Assembly: GCA_000341795.1 (NCBI GenBank) | Contig: AODO01000066.1 | Location: forward strand, 1 to 64,000 | Direction: 5' to 3' | DNA from: Rhodococcus triatomae BKS 15-14 | GTDB lineage: Bacteria; Actinomycetota; Actinomycetes; Mycobacteriales; Mycobacteriaceae | DNA length: 64,000 nucleotides | In this document: piece by piece, positions 52,454 to 62,862 of the stretch | Position numbering within the stretch: the stretch's first letter is position 1 | Layout: every line of letters begins with the position of its first letter | Position numbers and translations under genes: made by a program | Notes under the pieces: model-generated | What the model was told of the DNA's origin: nothing | Database searches by the model: none | The model's input: only the letters and a program-made list of their open reading frames with translations

Positions 52454-53482
52454 GTGACTACCTGGGCTCCCGACCTCCTCGGCGACGGCTACGAGCAGAC
52501 CACACTCGCACTCGGTGAGGACCCCGACGGCGAGGGCGAGATCGTCGCGACCCTCGTCCGCTACCAGCCCGCCGGCTCGGCTCCGCGGCGCAAAGCCGTG
52601 CTCTACGTGCACGGTTTCACCGACTACTTCTTCCAGAAGCACGTCGCCGAACACTTCCACGAACAGGGCTACGATTTCTTCGCGCTCGATCTGCGCAAGT
52701 GCGGGCGCTCCCGTCGTCCCGGTCAGACGCCGCATTTCGTGACGGATCTCGCACTGTACGACCGTGAACTCGACTGGGCGCTGGAGACGATCCGAGACCA
52801 GGTGCAGGGCGGATCGGTCCTCCTCACCGCGCACTCCACGGGCGGACTGATCCTGCCGTTGTGGCTGGACCGGGTGAATCGCCGGCCGGGTGGCAGCGCC
52901 GGCGCAGGCGTCTCCGGGCTGATCCTCAACAGTCCCTGGTTCGACCTGCAGGGCCCGTGGTACGTCCGCAACGTCGGCACCGTCGCGATCCGCACGATCG
53001 GGCGGGTGAAGAGCGATCTCCAGTTGAAGCAGCCTCCGATCGACGTCTACGGACGCACCCTGCACCGTGACCACGGCGGCGAATGGGACTACGACCTGGA
53101 GTGGAAGCCGCTTCGCGGCTTCGGGGTCACCTTCGGATGGCTACGTGCCATCCGGCGAGGGCAGGCCGTCCTGCACCGCGGACTCGACGTCGGCGTCCCG
53201 TCGCTGATCCTCCGATCCAAGGCGACGCACTATTCGATGCGGTACACGGAGAAGTCGGAGTCCGCCGACCTGGTGCTCGACGTGCGGCAGATCGCCCGAT
53301 GGTCTGGGTGCCTCGGCGATCGCACCACCATCGTCCCCGTCGAGGGGGCCCGTCACGACGTGTTCCTGTCGCGGGAGCTGCCCCGCAAGGAGGCATTCGA
53401 CGAGGTGGACCAGTGGCTGGCGTGGCTGGCCGGGACGGGCACCGTCGCGGGTCCGGTCGGCACGGAGGGGCAGCGCGCGTGA
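52454..53482 (+). CDS. Alpha/beta hydrolase, monoacylglycerol-lipase-like (Rv2854-like)
   Basis: A 342-residue serine hydrolase. The oxyanion strand [15 protein letters not shown] (about 49-63), the nucleophile in TAHSTGGLI (Ser about 124) and a C-terminal [11 protein letters not shown] (His) are seen. The GTG at 52454 follows TAGGAT (52440-52445) by eight bases with no ribosome site, so the message may be leaderless. It overlaps the mycothione reductase gene by four bases, a pairing that also occurs in M. tuberculosis (Rv2854-Rv2855). Substrate unknown; a link with thiol-conjugate turnover is possible. Confidence 0.88.
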   Translation: MTTWAPDLLGDGYEQTTLALGEDPDGEGEIVATLVRYQPAGSAPRRKAVLYVHGFTDYFFQKHVAEHFHEQGYDFFALDLRKCGRSRRPGQTPHFVTDLALYDRELDWALETIRDQVQGGSVLLTAHSTGGLILPLWLDRVNRRPGGSAGAGVSGLILNSPWFDLQGPWYVRNVGTVAIRTIGRVKSDLQLKQPPIDVYGRTLHRDHGGEWDYDLEWKPLRGFGVTFGWLRAIRRGQAVLHRGLDVGVPSLILRSKATHYSMRYTEKSESADLVLDVRQIARWSGCLGDRTTIVPVEGARHDVFLSRELPRKEAFDEVDQWLAWLAGTGTVAGPVGTEGQRA

Positions 53483-54852
53483 CGCACTTCGACCTGGCGA
53501 TCATCGGATCCGGTTCCGGCAACACGATTCTCGACGAACGGTACGCCGGCATGAAGGTGGCGATCTGCGAGGGCGGCACCTTCGGCGGGACGTGCCTGAA
53601 CGTCGGCTGCATCCCGACGAAGATGTTCGTCTTCGCCGCGGAGGTGGCGCGAACGATCCGGGACTCGGCCCGCTACGGCGTCGACGCCCGGATCGAGAAG
53701 GTCCGCTGGTCGGACATCGTGGACCGGGTCTTCGATCGCATCGACCCGATCTCGGCGGGCGGCGAACGCTACCGGCGCGACGGGAATCCCGGCACCACAC
53801 TGTTTTCCGGTTACGCCACCTTCACCGGCCCGAAGCGGATCCGCACCGGCAGCGGCGAGGAGATCACCGCGGACCAGGTGGTGATCGCCGCCGGGTCGCG
53901 GCCCGTGATCCCCGACGAGATCACCCGTTCGGGGGTACCGTTCCACACCAACGACGACATCATGCGGCTCCCCACGCAGCCCGAACGACTGGTCGTGGTG
54001 GGCAGCGGGTTCATCGCCTCCGAGTTCGCGCACGTGTTCTCCGCGCTCGGCACCGAGGTGTCGATCATCGGGCGTGGACCACGCCTGCTCCGCGACCTCG
54101 ACACCGACATCTCGCAGCAGTTCACCGACCTCGCTCGCGCGAAATGGGATGTGCACCTGGGTAACCCGGTGGCCGAGGTGCGCGGCGACTCGGATCGCGT
54201 CGAGGTGGTCCTCGCGGACGGCACCGTCGTCGCGGGTGACACCCTGCTCGTGGCGACCGGGCGAACCCCCAACGGCGACCGGCTGAACGCCGCGGCGGCG
54301 GGCATCGAGGTGGACGAGCGCGGACGCGTCGTCGTCGACGAATTCCAGCGCACCACCGCGGAGGGGGTGTTCGCCCTCGGCGACGTGTCGTCGTCGCATC
54401 AGCTCAAGCACGTCGCCAATCACGAAGCGCGCGTGGTGCAGGCGAATCTGCTCAGGGACGCCTGGAGTCCGGGCGCCGATCTGGTCCGCACCGACCACCG
54501 ATTCGTCCCGGCCGCCGTGTTCACCGATCCGCAGATCGCGTGTGTCGGACTCACCGAGGCGCAGGCGCGGGACGCGGGACTGAACATCTCGGTGAAGGTG
54601 CAGCGGTACGCCGACGTCGCCTACGGCTGGGCGATGGAGGACGACGAGGGCCTGTGCAAGGTGATCGCCGACCGTGACACCGGCCTGCTCGTCGGCGCGC
54701 ACGTCATCGGCGCCCAGGCGTCGACGGTGATCCAGCCGCTCGTCCAGGCGATGAGTTTCGGCCTGCCCGCCCGCGAGATGGCGTTGGGCCAGTACTGGAT
54801 TCACCCTGCGCTCACCGAGGTCGTGGAGAACGCCCTGCTCGGCCTCGACTGA
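53479..54852 (+). CDS. mtr: Mycothione reductase
   Basis: A 457-residue flavoprotein disulfide reductase that regenerates mycothiol from its disulfide with NADPH. FAD binding is [12 protein letters not shown] at about 8-19, the redox pair is Cys39 and Cys44 in [12 protein letters not shown], the NADPH site is [15 protein letters not shown], and the C-terminal [14 protein letters not shown] carries the base His-Glu. The start is the GTG at 53479-53481 in a GTGA overlap. Its presence confirms an actinobacterium that uses mycothiol. Confidence 0.96.
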   Translation: MTHFDLAIIGSGSGNTILDERYAGMKVAICEGGTFGGTCLNVGCIPTKMFVFAAEVARTIRDSARYGVDARIEKVRWSDIVDRVFDRIDPISAGGERYRRDGNPGTTLFSGYATFTGPKRIRTGSGEEITADQVVIAAGSRPVIPDEITRSGVPFHTNDDIMRLPTQPERLVVVGSGFIASEFAHVFSALGTEVSIIGRGPRLLRDLDTDISQQFTDLARAKWDVHLGNPVAEVRGDSDRVEVVLADGTVVAGDTLLVATGRTPNGDRLNAAAAGIEVDERGRVVVDEFQRTTAEGVFALGDVSSSHQLKHVANHEARVVQANLLRDAWSPGADLVRTDHRFVPAAVFTDPQIACVGLTEAQARDAGLNISVKVQRYADVAYGWAMEDDEGLCKVIADRDTGLLVGAHVIGAQASTVIQPLVQAMSFGLPAREMALGQYWIHPALTEVVENALLGLD

Positions 54853-54853
54853 C

Positions 54854-54896
54854 CCGACCCCACACCGCCCCCACCCCGGGCTGAAGGTGGGGTCGG
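54854..54896 (+). terminator. Terminator after mtr
   Basis: CCGACCCCAC (54854-54863) pairs exactly with GTGGGGTCGG (54887-54896), starting just past the mtr stop. Confidence 0.6.
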
Positions 54897-54909
54897 CGGC
54901 GACAACGGC

Positions 54910-54955
54910 TGAAGGCCACCTTCACGCGCACCAACGGCACGAAGGCCACCTTCAG
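54910..54955. repeat. Two copies of the palindrome GAAGGCCACCTTC
   Basis: TGAAGGCCACCTTCA (54910-54924) and CGAAGGCCACCTTCAG (54940-54955) are short palindromic repeats 30 bases apart between convergent genes. The outer GGCTGAAGG and CCTTCAGCC also pair, giving a larger hairpin. It could be a bidirectional terminator or a small REP-like element. Confidence 0.65.
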
Positions 54956-55461
54956 CCGGTGGGTGCGTCGGGGGCCGTGGCTGCGGGGACGGCGTTCACG
55001 CGCAGACGCAGGCCGTCCAGGTCGACATCGTCGCCCGCGTCGGTGCGCACGCGAACGCTGACGGGTGCGCCGGTGGCGTCGTCGACGACCTGCAGTGGAG
55101 CGCCGTCGCGTTGGAGGTACTTGTCGCCCCACTGCATGAGCGCGACCACGGCAGGCAACAGGTCGCGGCCCATGTCGGTCAGGACGTATTCGTAGCGGGT
55201 GCGCTGCCCCGGTTCGCGGTACGGACTCTTGGTGAGCAGACCTGCCTCCACGAGTTCCTTGAGTCGCGCGGAGGCGACGGCGTCGGTGATGCCGACGCGG
55301 TGCGCGAAGTCGTCGAAGCGGGTGGTGCCGTAGTAGGCCTCACGCAGCAGCAGCATCGCGGACCGGGTGCCGACGACGCCCATCGCACGACTGATCGAGC
55401 ACCGTTCGTCGGCGTCCCATTTCGAACGGTCTGCGAGGGGCCCCTGCAACTTCATCGCCAC
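54952..55461 (-). CDS. HxlR-type transcriptional regulator
   Basis: A 169-residue winged-helix regulator. The HxlR signature is visible: ERCSISRAMGVVGTRSAMLLLREAYYGTTRFDDF (about 19-52), then DAVASARLKELVEAGLLTKSPY as the recognition helix and wing, and YVLTDMGRDLLPAVVALMQWGDKY. A C-terminal 60-residue beta-rich tail follows. The start may be the GTG at 55459-55461 or the ATG six bases later; no strong ribosome site. Divergent from the thiolase gene at 55587, its likely target. Confidence 0.88.
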   Translation of the reverse strand: MAMKLQGPLADRSKWDADERCSISRAMGVVGTRSAMLLLREAYYGTTRFDDFAHRVGITDAVASARLKELVEAGLLTKSPYREPGQRTRYEYVLTDMGRDLLPAVVALMQWGDKYLQRDGAPLQVVDDATGAPVSVRVRTDAGDDVDLDGLRLRVNAVPAATAPDAPTG

Positions 55462-55586
55462 GGGGCCAGCCTACTGACTTCGTAAATATGTAGCCAGCTG
55501 CGTCCAAGCTGGGTATGGTTTTGCATAGCTAGAACGTTTGAACTGCCAGAGGACCAGCGGGTCCTCCAGACGGAGAAGGACACACG

Positions 55587-56771
<1,185 letters not shown>

Positions 56772-56815
56772 CGACGAGCACCGGCAGCTCCCCCACTCCG
56801 ACAGAAAGCAGACCG

Positions 56816-57514
56816 ATGAATCTCCACGGACGAACCGTTCTCGTGACCGGGGCCACCGGCGGCCTCGGCCGCGAGTTCGTCAGCCAGTCCCTCGCACGGG
56901 GCGCCCGCCTGGTGTACGCCGCAGCGCGCCGGGACCACGACTGGAACGACGATCGCGTCGTGCCGTTGCATCTGGAGGTCACCGACCCCGCGTCGGTGGC
57001 CTCCGCCGCAGCGGCGGCAGGCGATGTGGACGTCCTCGTCAACAATGCCGGAATCACCGGTGCGGCGTCACTCCTCCACTCCCCCATGGAGGAGATCCGG
57101 CGCACGTTCGAGACGAACGTCTTCGCCCCGATCGAGTTGGTCCGCGCATTCGCCCCCGCCCTGGCGCGGGCAGGCGGCGGGGCGGTCGTCGATGTGCACT
57201 CGGTGCTGAGCTGGCTGGCCACACCCGGCGCCTACAGTCCGTCGAAGGCGGCGCTGTGGGGCGTGACGAATGCGCTTCGTCTCGAACTGGCCGCGCAGGG
57301 GACTCAGGTGCTCGGGGCGCATCTCGCGTACACCGACACACCGATGATCGCGCATCTCGACGTTCCCAAATCTGACGCCGCCATCGTCATCGGCCGCATC
57401 CTGGACGCTCTCGAAGCGGGCGAGGACGAGGCGATCGCCGACGAGGTGACGGCCGGATTCAGGTCGGTCCTGGGCACCGCGACCACCGGCCGCCTCCCGA
57501 GCCGAACTGCCTGA
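56816..57514 (+). CDS. SDR family oxidoreductase
   Basis: A 232-residue short SDR with GATGGLG at about 11-17, NNAG (LVNNAGITG), HSVLSW as the Ser element and YSPSK for Tyr/Lys. The basic AARRDH after the second strand suggests NADP. It starts 44 bases after the thiolase gene, with an AGCAG-type site, and is convergent with the 2OG-Fe(II) oxygenase gene (11 bases between stops). Probably co-transcribed with the thiolase. Confidence 0.87.
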   Translation: MNLHGRTVLVTGATGGLGREFVSQSLARGARLVYAAARRDHDWNDDRVVPLHLEVTDPASVASAAAAAGDVDVLVNNAGITGAASLLHSPMEEIRRTFETNVFAPIELVRAFAPALARAGGGAVVDVHSVLSWLATPGAYSPSKAALWGVTNALRLELAAQGTQVLGAHLAYTDTPMIAHLDVPKSDAAIVIGRILDALEAGEDEAIADEVTAGFRSVLGTATTGRLPSRTA

Positions 57515-57525
57515 CGACGCGCTGA

Positions 57526-58554
57526 TCAACCCTTCAGGACCGGCAGGTCCAGAAGGTCGCGGTGGTAGCGCTCCGTGACGTTGGGGTGCGCGCGCAGGCG
57601 GGACTTGAGGGCGTTGAGCCCGTATCGCGCGTGCAGGGTGCCGCCGTGCTGGTCCGAACCGACGCCCACCGCCGCTGCCGCCAGCTCGGGCGGCAGCGGT
57701 ACCGTCGGCAGCTCCGCGTCGTAGCCGGGGTTGAGGAAGAAGGGCAGCGAAACGCGGTCGGTGCCCGCGGCGGGCGGCAGGACCCGGTGCACGGTGGCAC
57801 GGAGATAGCCGCCCGTCGCCACCTCGAGCAACTCGCCGATGTTGACGAGGAAATGTCCGGGGATCGGGTCGACGCCGAGCCACGCCGGTCCCCCGTCCGG
57901 GGTACCGATGTCGACCTGGAACCCGGTGCTCGTCGCCTCCGGGTAGAGCAGGGTGAGCGCACCGACATCCTTGTGACTGCCGACGCCCTGCCCGGTGACC
58001 GAGCCGTCGTGGCCCGGGTAGCGAGCGATCTTCAACAAGGGGTCCGGGTCGGCGAACGCGGCGTCGAAGAAGTCGGCCGGGGCCCCGAGCGAGGAAGCCC
58101 ATCCGCGGATCAGCCGCAGACCGGCGTCCTGGGCTTGGGCCATCCACTCCAGCGCCAGGCCCCGAAGTTGCGGGACGCGCTCGGGCCACAGGTTCGGACC
58201 GTGGAGGACCTCCCATGGACGGTCGGGATCGACCTGGTCGACGGCGACGCGTTCGGGACCGATGTCGAGTTGCTCGCGCCAGTCGACGTACCCCTGCGTG
58301 CGCTCGCCCCCGACGCGGGTGTATCCGCGGAACTGCGGTGAGTGGGTGTTCTCGATCGTGAGCTTCTCCGCCTCGGGCAGGGCGAAGAAGGTGCGCGCGG
58401 TCGCGATCAGTTCGTCGGTGAGACGCTGATCGATCCCGTGGCCGGTGAGATGGAAGAACCCGATCTCGTGCGTCACCGTCCGCAGCGCATCGAGGTCGAG
58501 GTCCTCCAGATCGACGATCGGGAGCGACGAGGCGGGACGAGAATGAGCAGCCAT
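57526..58554 (-). CDS. 2-oxoglutarate/Fe(II) oxygenase, isopenicillin-N-synthase-like
   Basis: A 342-residue oxygenase of the isopenicillin N synthase-like family. The N-terminal IVDLEDLDLDALRTVTHEIGFFHLTGHGI is the family block. The iron triad is His194 and Asp196 (GSHKDVGALTL) with His256 (TVHRVLP), and the 2-oxoglutarate-binding RxS is Arg267 and Ser269. Start at 58552-58554 after AAAGGAG. It follows the SulP gene by 54 bases on the same strand. Substrate unknown; relatives oxidise hormones, beta-lactam precursors or amino acids. Confidence 0.9.
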   Translation of the reverse strand: MAAHSRPASSLPIVDLEDLDLDALRTVTHEIGFFHLTGHGIDQRLTDELIATARTFFALPEAEKLTIENTHSPQFRGYTRVGGERTQGYVDWREQLDIGPERVAVDQVDPDRPWEVLHGPNLWPERVPQLRGLALEWMAQAQDAGLRLIRGWASSLGAPADFFDAAFADPDPLLKIARYPGHDGSVTGQGVGSHKDVGALTLLYPEATSTGFQVDIGTPDGGPAWLGVDPIPGHFLVNIGELLEVATGGYLRATVHRVLPPAAGTDRVSLPFFLNPGYDAELPTVPLPPELAAAAVGVGSDQHGGTLHARYGLNALKSRLRAHPNVTERYHRDLLDLPVLKG

Positions 58555-58608
58555 CGGCCCGGGCTCCTTTCGCGTCGTGCTCGACCTCAGGCTACGCCGC
58601 GGGGCCGG

Positions 58609-60093
58609 TCACCCCAGTCGTCCGGACAACCGCTGGAGGCGATCCAGACTCGCACCGTCGAGGCCGACGATGCGCACGGACTTTCCGCGCTCCGCGTACT
58701 TGTGTTGCACCGTGTCGAGTGTCGCGACGGTCGATGCGTCCCACACCTCCGCGTCGGTGAGGTCGATGACGACCTCGTTCGGGTCGCCGACGTAGTCGAA
58801 GCGGTGCACGAGATCGTTGCTCGACGCCCAGAACAACTGGCCGGAGACGCGGTACACGCGCTCGTCCTCGCGGTCGAGCACCGCCACGTCCGCCATGTGC
58901 GCGACCCGCCGCGCGAACGCGACCATCGCGGTGAGCACTCCCGCGATCACACCGACGGCGAGGTTCTCTGTGGCGAGGGTGCCGACGACGGTCACGAGCA
59001 TGACGAGCGTCTCGCTGCGCGGCATCAGCCGGAGTGTGCGCGGTGCGATGCTGTGCCAGTCGAAGGTGGTGGCGGCGATGACCACCATCACGGCGACCAG
59101 TGCCGCCATCGGGATGGCACCGACGACGTCGCCGACGGTCACGCACAGCACGAGGAGGAACAGGCCCGCGAGGAACGTCGAGATGCGGGTCCGGGCGCGA
59201 CCCTCCTTGACGTTGATCATCGTCTGGCCGATCATCGCGCAGCCACCCATGCCGCCGAACAGGGCACCCGCCATGTTGGCCACGCCCTGACCCCACGCCT
59301 CGCGGGTCTTGCCGGAGGGCGTGTCGGTGATGTCGTCGACGAGCTTGGCCGTCAGCAGCGACTCCAGCAGCCCGACGAGCGCGAGACCGAGGGCGAACGG
59401 AGCGATGATCGTCACCGTCTCCCAGGTCAGCGGGACGTCGGGAATCATCCACGTGGGCAGCCCGGACGGCAGCTCCCCCTGGTCCGCGACGTCGGGTACG
59501 TCCAGGTGAAAGTACGTCACCACGCTGGTGAGGACGACGATCGCGATCAGCGGCGCGGGAACCACGGTCGTGAGCCTCGGGATCGCGACCACCATCACGA
59601 TGCCGGCGACGACCAGCGGGTACACCAACCACGGCACGTCGACCAGCTGCCGCACCTGCGCGCTGAAGATGAGGATCGCGAGCGCGTTGACGAATCCGAT
59701 CATCACCGAGCGCGGAATGTAGCGCACCAGGCGAGCGAGTCCCGCCGCGGCGAAGGCGATCTGCAGTGCACCCGCGAGCCAGACGGCGGCGATCAGGTAG
59801 TCGATGCCGTGCGAGGCGACCAGCGGCGCGACCACCAGCGCGGTCGCTCCCGCGGCCGCGGACACCATCGCGGGCCTGCCGCCGACGACCGCGATCGTCA
59901 TGGCCATGATGCACGAGGTGTAGAGGGCGACCTTCGGATCGACGCCCGCGATCACGGCGAACGAGATGACCTCGGGGATGAGGGCGAGCGAGGTGACGAG
60001 ACCGGCGAGGACCTCGGTGGTCAGCCGCCGCGGCGACCGTACCGCTGCGCGAACCGAGGTGACGTCGATGGGCGTGGAAACGTTGTCGAGCAC
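58609..60093 (-). CDS. SulP family anion transporter with STAS domain
   Basis: A 494-residue membrane protein with about 11-12 hydrophobic segments over residues 25-400 and a C-terminal STAS domain (RVSGQLFWASSNDLVH, then VIDLTDAEVWDASTV). The QTMINVKEGRARTRISTFLAGLFLL stretch is conserved in bacterial SulP (Rv1707-like) proteins. These carry sulfate, bicarbonate or dicarboxylates. The GTG at 60091-60093 is used. A small hydrolase-like gene lies 20 bases upstream on the same strand. Confidence 0.92.
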   Translation of the reverse strand: MLDNVSTPIDVTSVRAAVRSPRRLTTEVLAGLVTSLALIPEVISFAVIAGVDPKVALYTSCIMAMTIAVVGGRPAMVSAAAGATALVVAPLVASHGIDYLIAAVWLAGALQIAFAAAGLARLVRYIPRSVMIGFVNALAILIFSAQVRQLVDVPWLVYPLVVAGIVMVVAIPRLTTVVPAPLIAIVVLTSVVTYFHLDVPDVADQGELPSGLPTWMIPDVPLTWETVTIIAPFALGLALVGLLESLLTAKLVDDITDTPSGKTREAWGQGVANMAGALFGGMGGCAMIGQTMINVKEGRARTRISTFLAGLFLLVLCVTVGDVVGAIPMAALVAVMVVIAATTFDWHSIAPRTLRLMPRSETLVMLVTVVGTLATENLAVGVIAGVLTAMVAFARRVAHMADVAVLDREDERVYRVSGQLFWASSNDLVHRFDYVGDPNEVVIDLTDAEVWDASTVATLDTVQHKYAERGKSVRIVGLDGASLDRLQRLSGRLG

Positions 60094-60113
60094 CGGCAGA
60101 GTCTAGTGCGACG

Positions 60114-60659
60114 TCACCACATGCTCGTGCGCAGCGAGATCTCGGTCGCGAATGCGGCGGACGCGTCCCGGGGAACGGAACCGATTCCGTCGAGTTCGAC
60201 GACACGGAAGTCGGAGTAGCAGCGGCGGCCGCTGGCGGCGGCATCGGGACGGACGGCATCGGCGCCGACGAGGACGGTGGTCGGGATCTCCACTGCCGGG
60301 CAGTCGTCCCCCGCAACGGCGGGATGCGCGGCGTCCGCGACAACGAGGCTCTTGAAGCGTCCGAAGGTGCGGGCGGCGGCCTGCCAGGCGAGTTCCGCGC
60401 CCTCCCGGTTGCCTGCGAGGTTCACGTACGTGAGGCCGAGCCCGTCGAGGAGTGCGAGCAGGCCGGCCACGTCCAACCCGGCGACGGTGTCGGGGACGAC
60501 GGTGCGCAGCTCGGAGCCGTGCAGACGCTCGCACACGGCGTCGAAGACGGACGCGTCCTCGCCGGCGCCGGGCAGCAACACGACGATGTGGGCGCTCTCG
60601 GGGCCGTCGACCCGAACACTGTGGGTCACCTGTCCGACCGTCACTTCCGTCAACTCCAT
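60114..60659 (-). CDS. Alpha/beta-hydrolase-fold protein without a nucleophile Ser
   Basis: A 181-residue protein with the start of an alpha/beta hydrolase: HIVVLLPGAGEDASVFD (about 25-41), then AGLLALLDGLGLTYVNLAGNREGAELAW. At the nucleophile elbow GxSxG it reads GNREG, so the serine is absent. It is also shorter than usual (181 against about 260) with little lid. It may be a catalytically dead member or use another mechanism. The ATG at 60657-60659 has no ribosome site. It precedes the SulP gene in one unit. Confidence 0.65.
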   Translation of the reverse strand: MELTEVTVGQVTHSVRVDGPESAHIVVLLPGAGEDASVFDAVCERLHGSELRTVVPDTVAGLDVAGLLALLDGLGLTYVNLAGNREGAELAWQAAARTFGRFKSLVVADAAHPAVAGDDCPAVEIPTTVLVGADAVRPDAAASGRRCYSDFRVVELDGIGSVPRDASAAFATEISLRTSMW

Positions 60660-60734
60660 GCCCGGACCGTACACGGGACGCGATCGGAAGCCGGAACGGC
60701 GACGGGAACGGTTGCCAAGGTCACGGATCGGTTC

Positions 60735-60740
60735 TATGGT
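60735..60740 (+). promoter_or_regulatory. -10 box of the GntR-ABC operon (leaderless promoter)
   Basis: TATGGT seven bases before an ATG at 60748. A TTAC-ATGA-GTAA inverted repeat at 60744-60755 overlaps the predicted transcription start and may bind the GntR product. Confidence 0.5.
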
Positions 60741-60747
60741 TAGTTAC

Positions 60748-60789
60748 ATGAGTAATGAACCAGCGACCCGACTCGGACGGTCCCGGTGA
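60748..60789 (+). CDS. Putative leaderless 13-residue uORF coupled to gntR
   Basis: ATG at 60748 to TGA at 60787-60789 encodes MSNEPATRLGRSR. Its stop overlaps the GTG of the GntR gene as GTGA. A -10 box lies seven bases upstream, so the transcript may begin at the ATG. It could serve to start ribosomes for the main gene, which lacks its own ribosome site. Confidence 0.45.
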   Translation: MSNEPATRLGRSR

Positions 60790-61163
60790 TCGACGACGGG
60801 CGGCCGCTGTTCCAGCAGATCGCGGAACAGATCGAGGGCGCGATCATCGACGGGTCACTGCCGGAGGAAGGGCAGGTCCCGTCCACCAACGAACTCGCAG
60901 CCTTCCACCGCATCAACCCCGCCACGGCGGCCAAGGGCCTCAATCAGCTTGTCGCAGAAGGAATTCTCTACAAGAAACGGGGAATCGGAATGTTCGTCAC
61001 CGCCGGAGCGCGTGAGGCGCTCCGATTCCGGCGCCGAGAGGCGTTCGCCCAGCAGTACATCGAACCCCTCGTCACGGAGGCCACCCGGCTCGGCATTCCA
61101 CTCGACGAACTCAAGTCCATGCTCGACGCCGAGCGATTCGACAACAGGGAGGTGGCCCGATGA
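60786..61163 (+). CDS. GntR family regulator (YtrA subfamily)
   Basis: A 125-residue short GntR regulator with PLFQQIAEQIEGAIIDGSL at the N terminus, the winged-helix motif VPSTNELAAFHRINPATAAKGLNQLVAEGILYKKRG at about 31-66 and no large ligand domain, as is typical of the YtrA group that controls ABC transporter genes. GTG at 60786, coupled to an upstream mini-frame; the 3' end overlaps the ABC ATPase gene (ATGA). It probably represses its own operon. Confidence 0.9.
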   Translation: MIDDGRPLFQQIAEQIEGAIIDGSLPEEGQVPSTNELAAFHRINPATAAKGLNQLVAEGILYKKRGIGMFVTAGAREALRFRRREAFAQQYIEPLVTEATRLGIPLDELKSMLDAERFDNREVAR

Positions 61164-62116
61164 CCAGCGGCCTCACGAAGATCACCGCCCCACCCGCGAC
61201 CGACACCGACGTGGTCGCGTCGATGCGGGGAATCACCAAGACCTACGGCGACGTCGACGCCCTCAGCGACGTCACGTTCCACATCGAGCGGAACAAGATC
61301 CACGGCCTGCTCGGGCGCAACGGTGCAGGCAAGACCACGATCATGTCGATCCTGACCGGCCAGGCGATCCAAACGGACGGTGAGGCGACGGTGTTCGGCG
61401 AGTCACCGTTCGAGAACGCGAACGTTCTCCGCGACGTCTGTTTCGTCAAGGAGAGTCAGACCTACCCCGACGACCTGTGTGTCGGGCACGTCCTCACCGC
61501 GGCCTCGCATCTGATCGAACACTGGGACGCGGCCTTCGCGGAACAACTCCTCGACGATTTCGAGCTGCCGCGGCGACGCAGGGTCAAAAAGCTCTCCAGG
61601 GGCATGCGTTCGGCGCTCGGCGTGACGATCGGCCTGGCGTCACGCGCACCTCTGACGCTCTTCGACGAGCCCTACCTCGGCCTCGACGCAGTCGCACGAC
61701 AGCTCTTCTACGACCGCCTCCTGGCCGACTACGCCGAACACCCTCGGACCGTCGTGCTGTCCACCCACCTCATCGACGAGGTGGCGAACCTGCTCGAACA
61801 CGTCCTCGTCGTGGACCGCGGCCGGATCGTCGTCGACGACGACGCCGACACCCTCCGGCAGAGCGCCGTGGTCGTCACGGGGCCCACCGCGGCGGTCGAG
61901 GGGTTCGCCGCGAACGGCGCCGTCCTGCACCGGGAAACGCTCGGCACCACCACGAGGGCGACGATCCGCACCGCCGGCCCGGACGTGCCCGACCACAGCC
62001 GCCTCGTCGCAGCAGGCGGAACCGTGGAACCGGCCTCGCTGCAGGAGTTCGTCATCCGCACGACCAGCCTCCCTCACGACGGAACGTCGCACACGAGTCA
62101 GGAGTCGAAGTCATGA
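61160..62116 (+). CDS. ABC transporter ATP-binding protein
   Basis: A 318-residue ABC ATPase. Walker A is GRNGAGKTT (52-60), the signature KLSRGMRSALGV has an Arg in place of the second Gly, and Walker B is LTLFDEPYLGLD followed by the H-loop STHLID. It energises the permease encoded next. It overlaps both neighbours by four bases (ATGA). YtrA-type operons often respond to cell-envelope antibiotics. Confidence 0.93.
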   Translation: MTSGLTKITAPPATDTDVVASMRGITKTYGDVDALSDVTFHIERNKIHGLLGRNGAGKTTIMSILTGQAIQTDGEATVFGESPFENANVLRDVCFVKESQTYPDDLCVGHVLTAASHLIEHWDAAFAEQLLDDFELPRRRRVKKLSRGMRSALGVTIGLASRAPLTLFDEPYLGLDAVARQLFYDRLLADYAEHPRTVVLSTHLIDEVANLLEHVLVVDRGRIVVDDDADTLRQSAVVVTGPTAAVEGFAANGAVLHRETLGTTTRATIRTAGPDVPDHSRLVAAGGTVEPASLQEFVIRTTSLPHDGTSHTSQESKS

Positions 62117-62850
62117 CCACCGCCACCGCAGTCACGGCGCCCCCGCCCACGCCGACGCCGTCCCGGATCGGTGGGGTGCTGCGCCTGCACACCGTCGCCT
62201 GGCCGCTGCTCGTCGCCTGGCCGGTCGGGATACTCGCGGTGTCGTTCGCGATCTGCTGGACCATCTACTTCCTCGTGCAGAACGAGGAGGGCGAGGGGTT
62301 CACCGGCGCGGTGACCGCACTGCTCGGCTTCGTCGTCGCCTTCTACCTCCAGGCGATGAACCAGAGCTTCCCGTTCGCGCTGGGGCTCGGCGTCACCCGC
62401 CGGGAGTTCCACCGCGCCACGGTGATCATGGCGGTCGGCCAGTCCGCGGTGTTCGCGCTCGTGCTGCAGGCACTGTCCGCGATCGAGACCGCCACCGGCG
62501 GCTGGGGTGTCCACATGCGGATGTTCGGTCTCGCTCGGTACCTCACCGACAGCCGCATCGTCGAACTGCTGTCGTTGTTCGCGATTCTGCTGGCGACCAC
62601 CGGCATCTCGATGCTGGCCGGCGCGATCTACCAGCGCTGGCGCACGACCGGTCTGCTGGCCGCGGGAGTCGCACTGTTCGGTGGTCTCGGCCTGGCCGCG
62701 ATCGGGATCACGTGGGCACGCTGGTGGCCGGAGATCGGGTCGTGGTTCGCCGACTCTCCCCGCGCGGTGCCGATGGCGGCACTTCCGCTGGTGATCGCGG
62801 CGGCCGCGCTCGCCGGCAGCTGGGTGGGGCTGCGCCGCGCGACGCCGTGA
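62113..62850 (+). CDS. ABC transporter permease, ABC-2-like
   Basis: A 245-residue membrane protein with a Pro/Thr-rich N terminus (PPPTPTPSR) and about six hydrophobic segments: LLVAWPVGILAVSFAICW, VTALLGFVVAFYL, VIMAVGQSAVFALV, LLSLFAILLATTG, LLAAGVALFGGLGL and VIAAAALAG. No substrate motif seen. It is the membrane partner of the preceding ATPase and convergent with cobQ (12 bases apart). Confidence 0.85.
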   Translation: MTTATAVTAPPPTPTPSRIGGVLRLHTVAWPLLVAWPVGILAVSFAICWTIYFLVQNEEGEGFTGAVTALLGFVVAFYLQAMNQSFPFALGLGVTRREFHRATVIMAVGQSAVFALVLQALSAIETATGGWGVHMRMFGLARYLTDSRIVELLSLFAILLATTGISMLAGAIYQRWRTTGLLAAGVALFGGLGLAAIGITWARWWPEIGSWFADSPRAVPMAALPLVIAAAALAGSWVGLRRATP

Positions 62851-62862
62851 CCGGGCGGCGGG

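Noticed and set aside
55520-55545. Possible KstR site (AGAACGTTTGAAC) upstream of the thiolase gene
   Set aside because: The AAC and GTT half-sites are adjacent instead of two bases apart, so it does not fit the KstR consensus.
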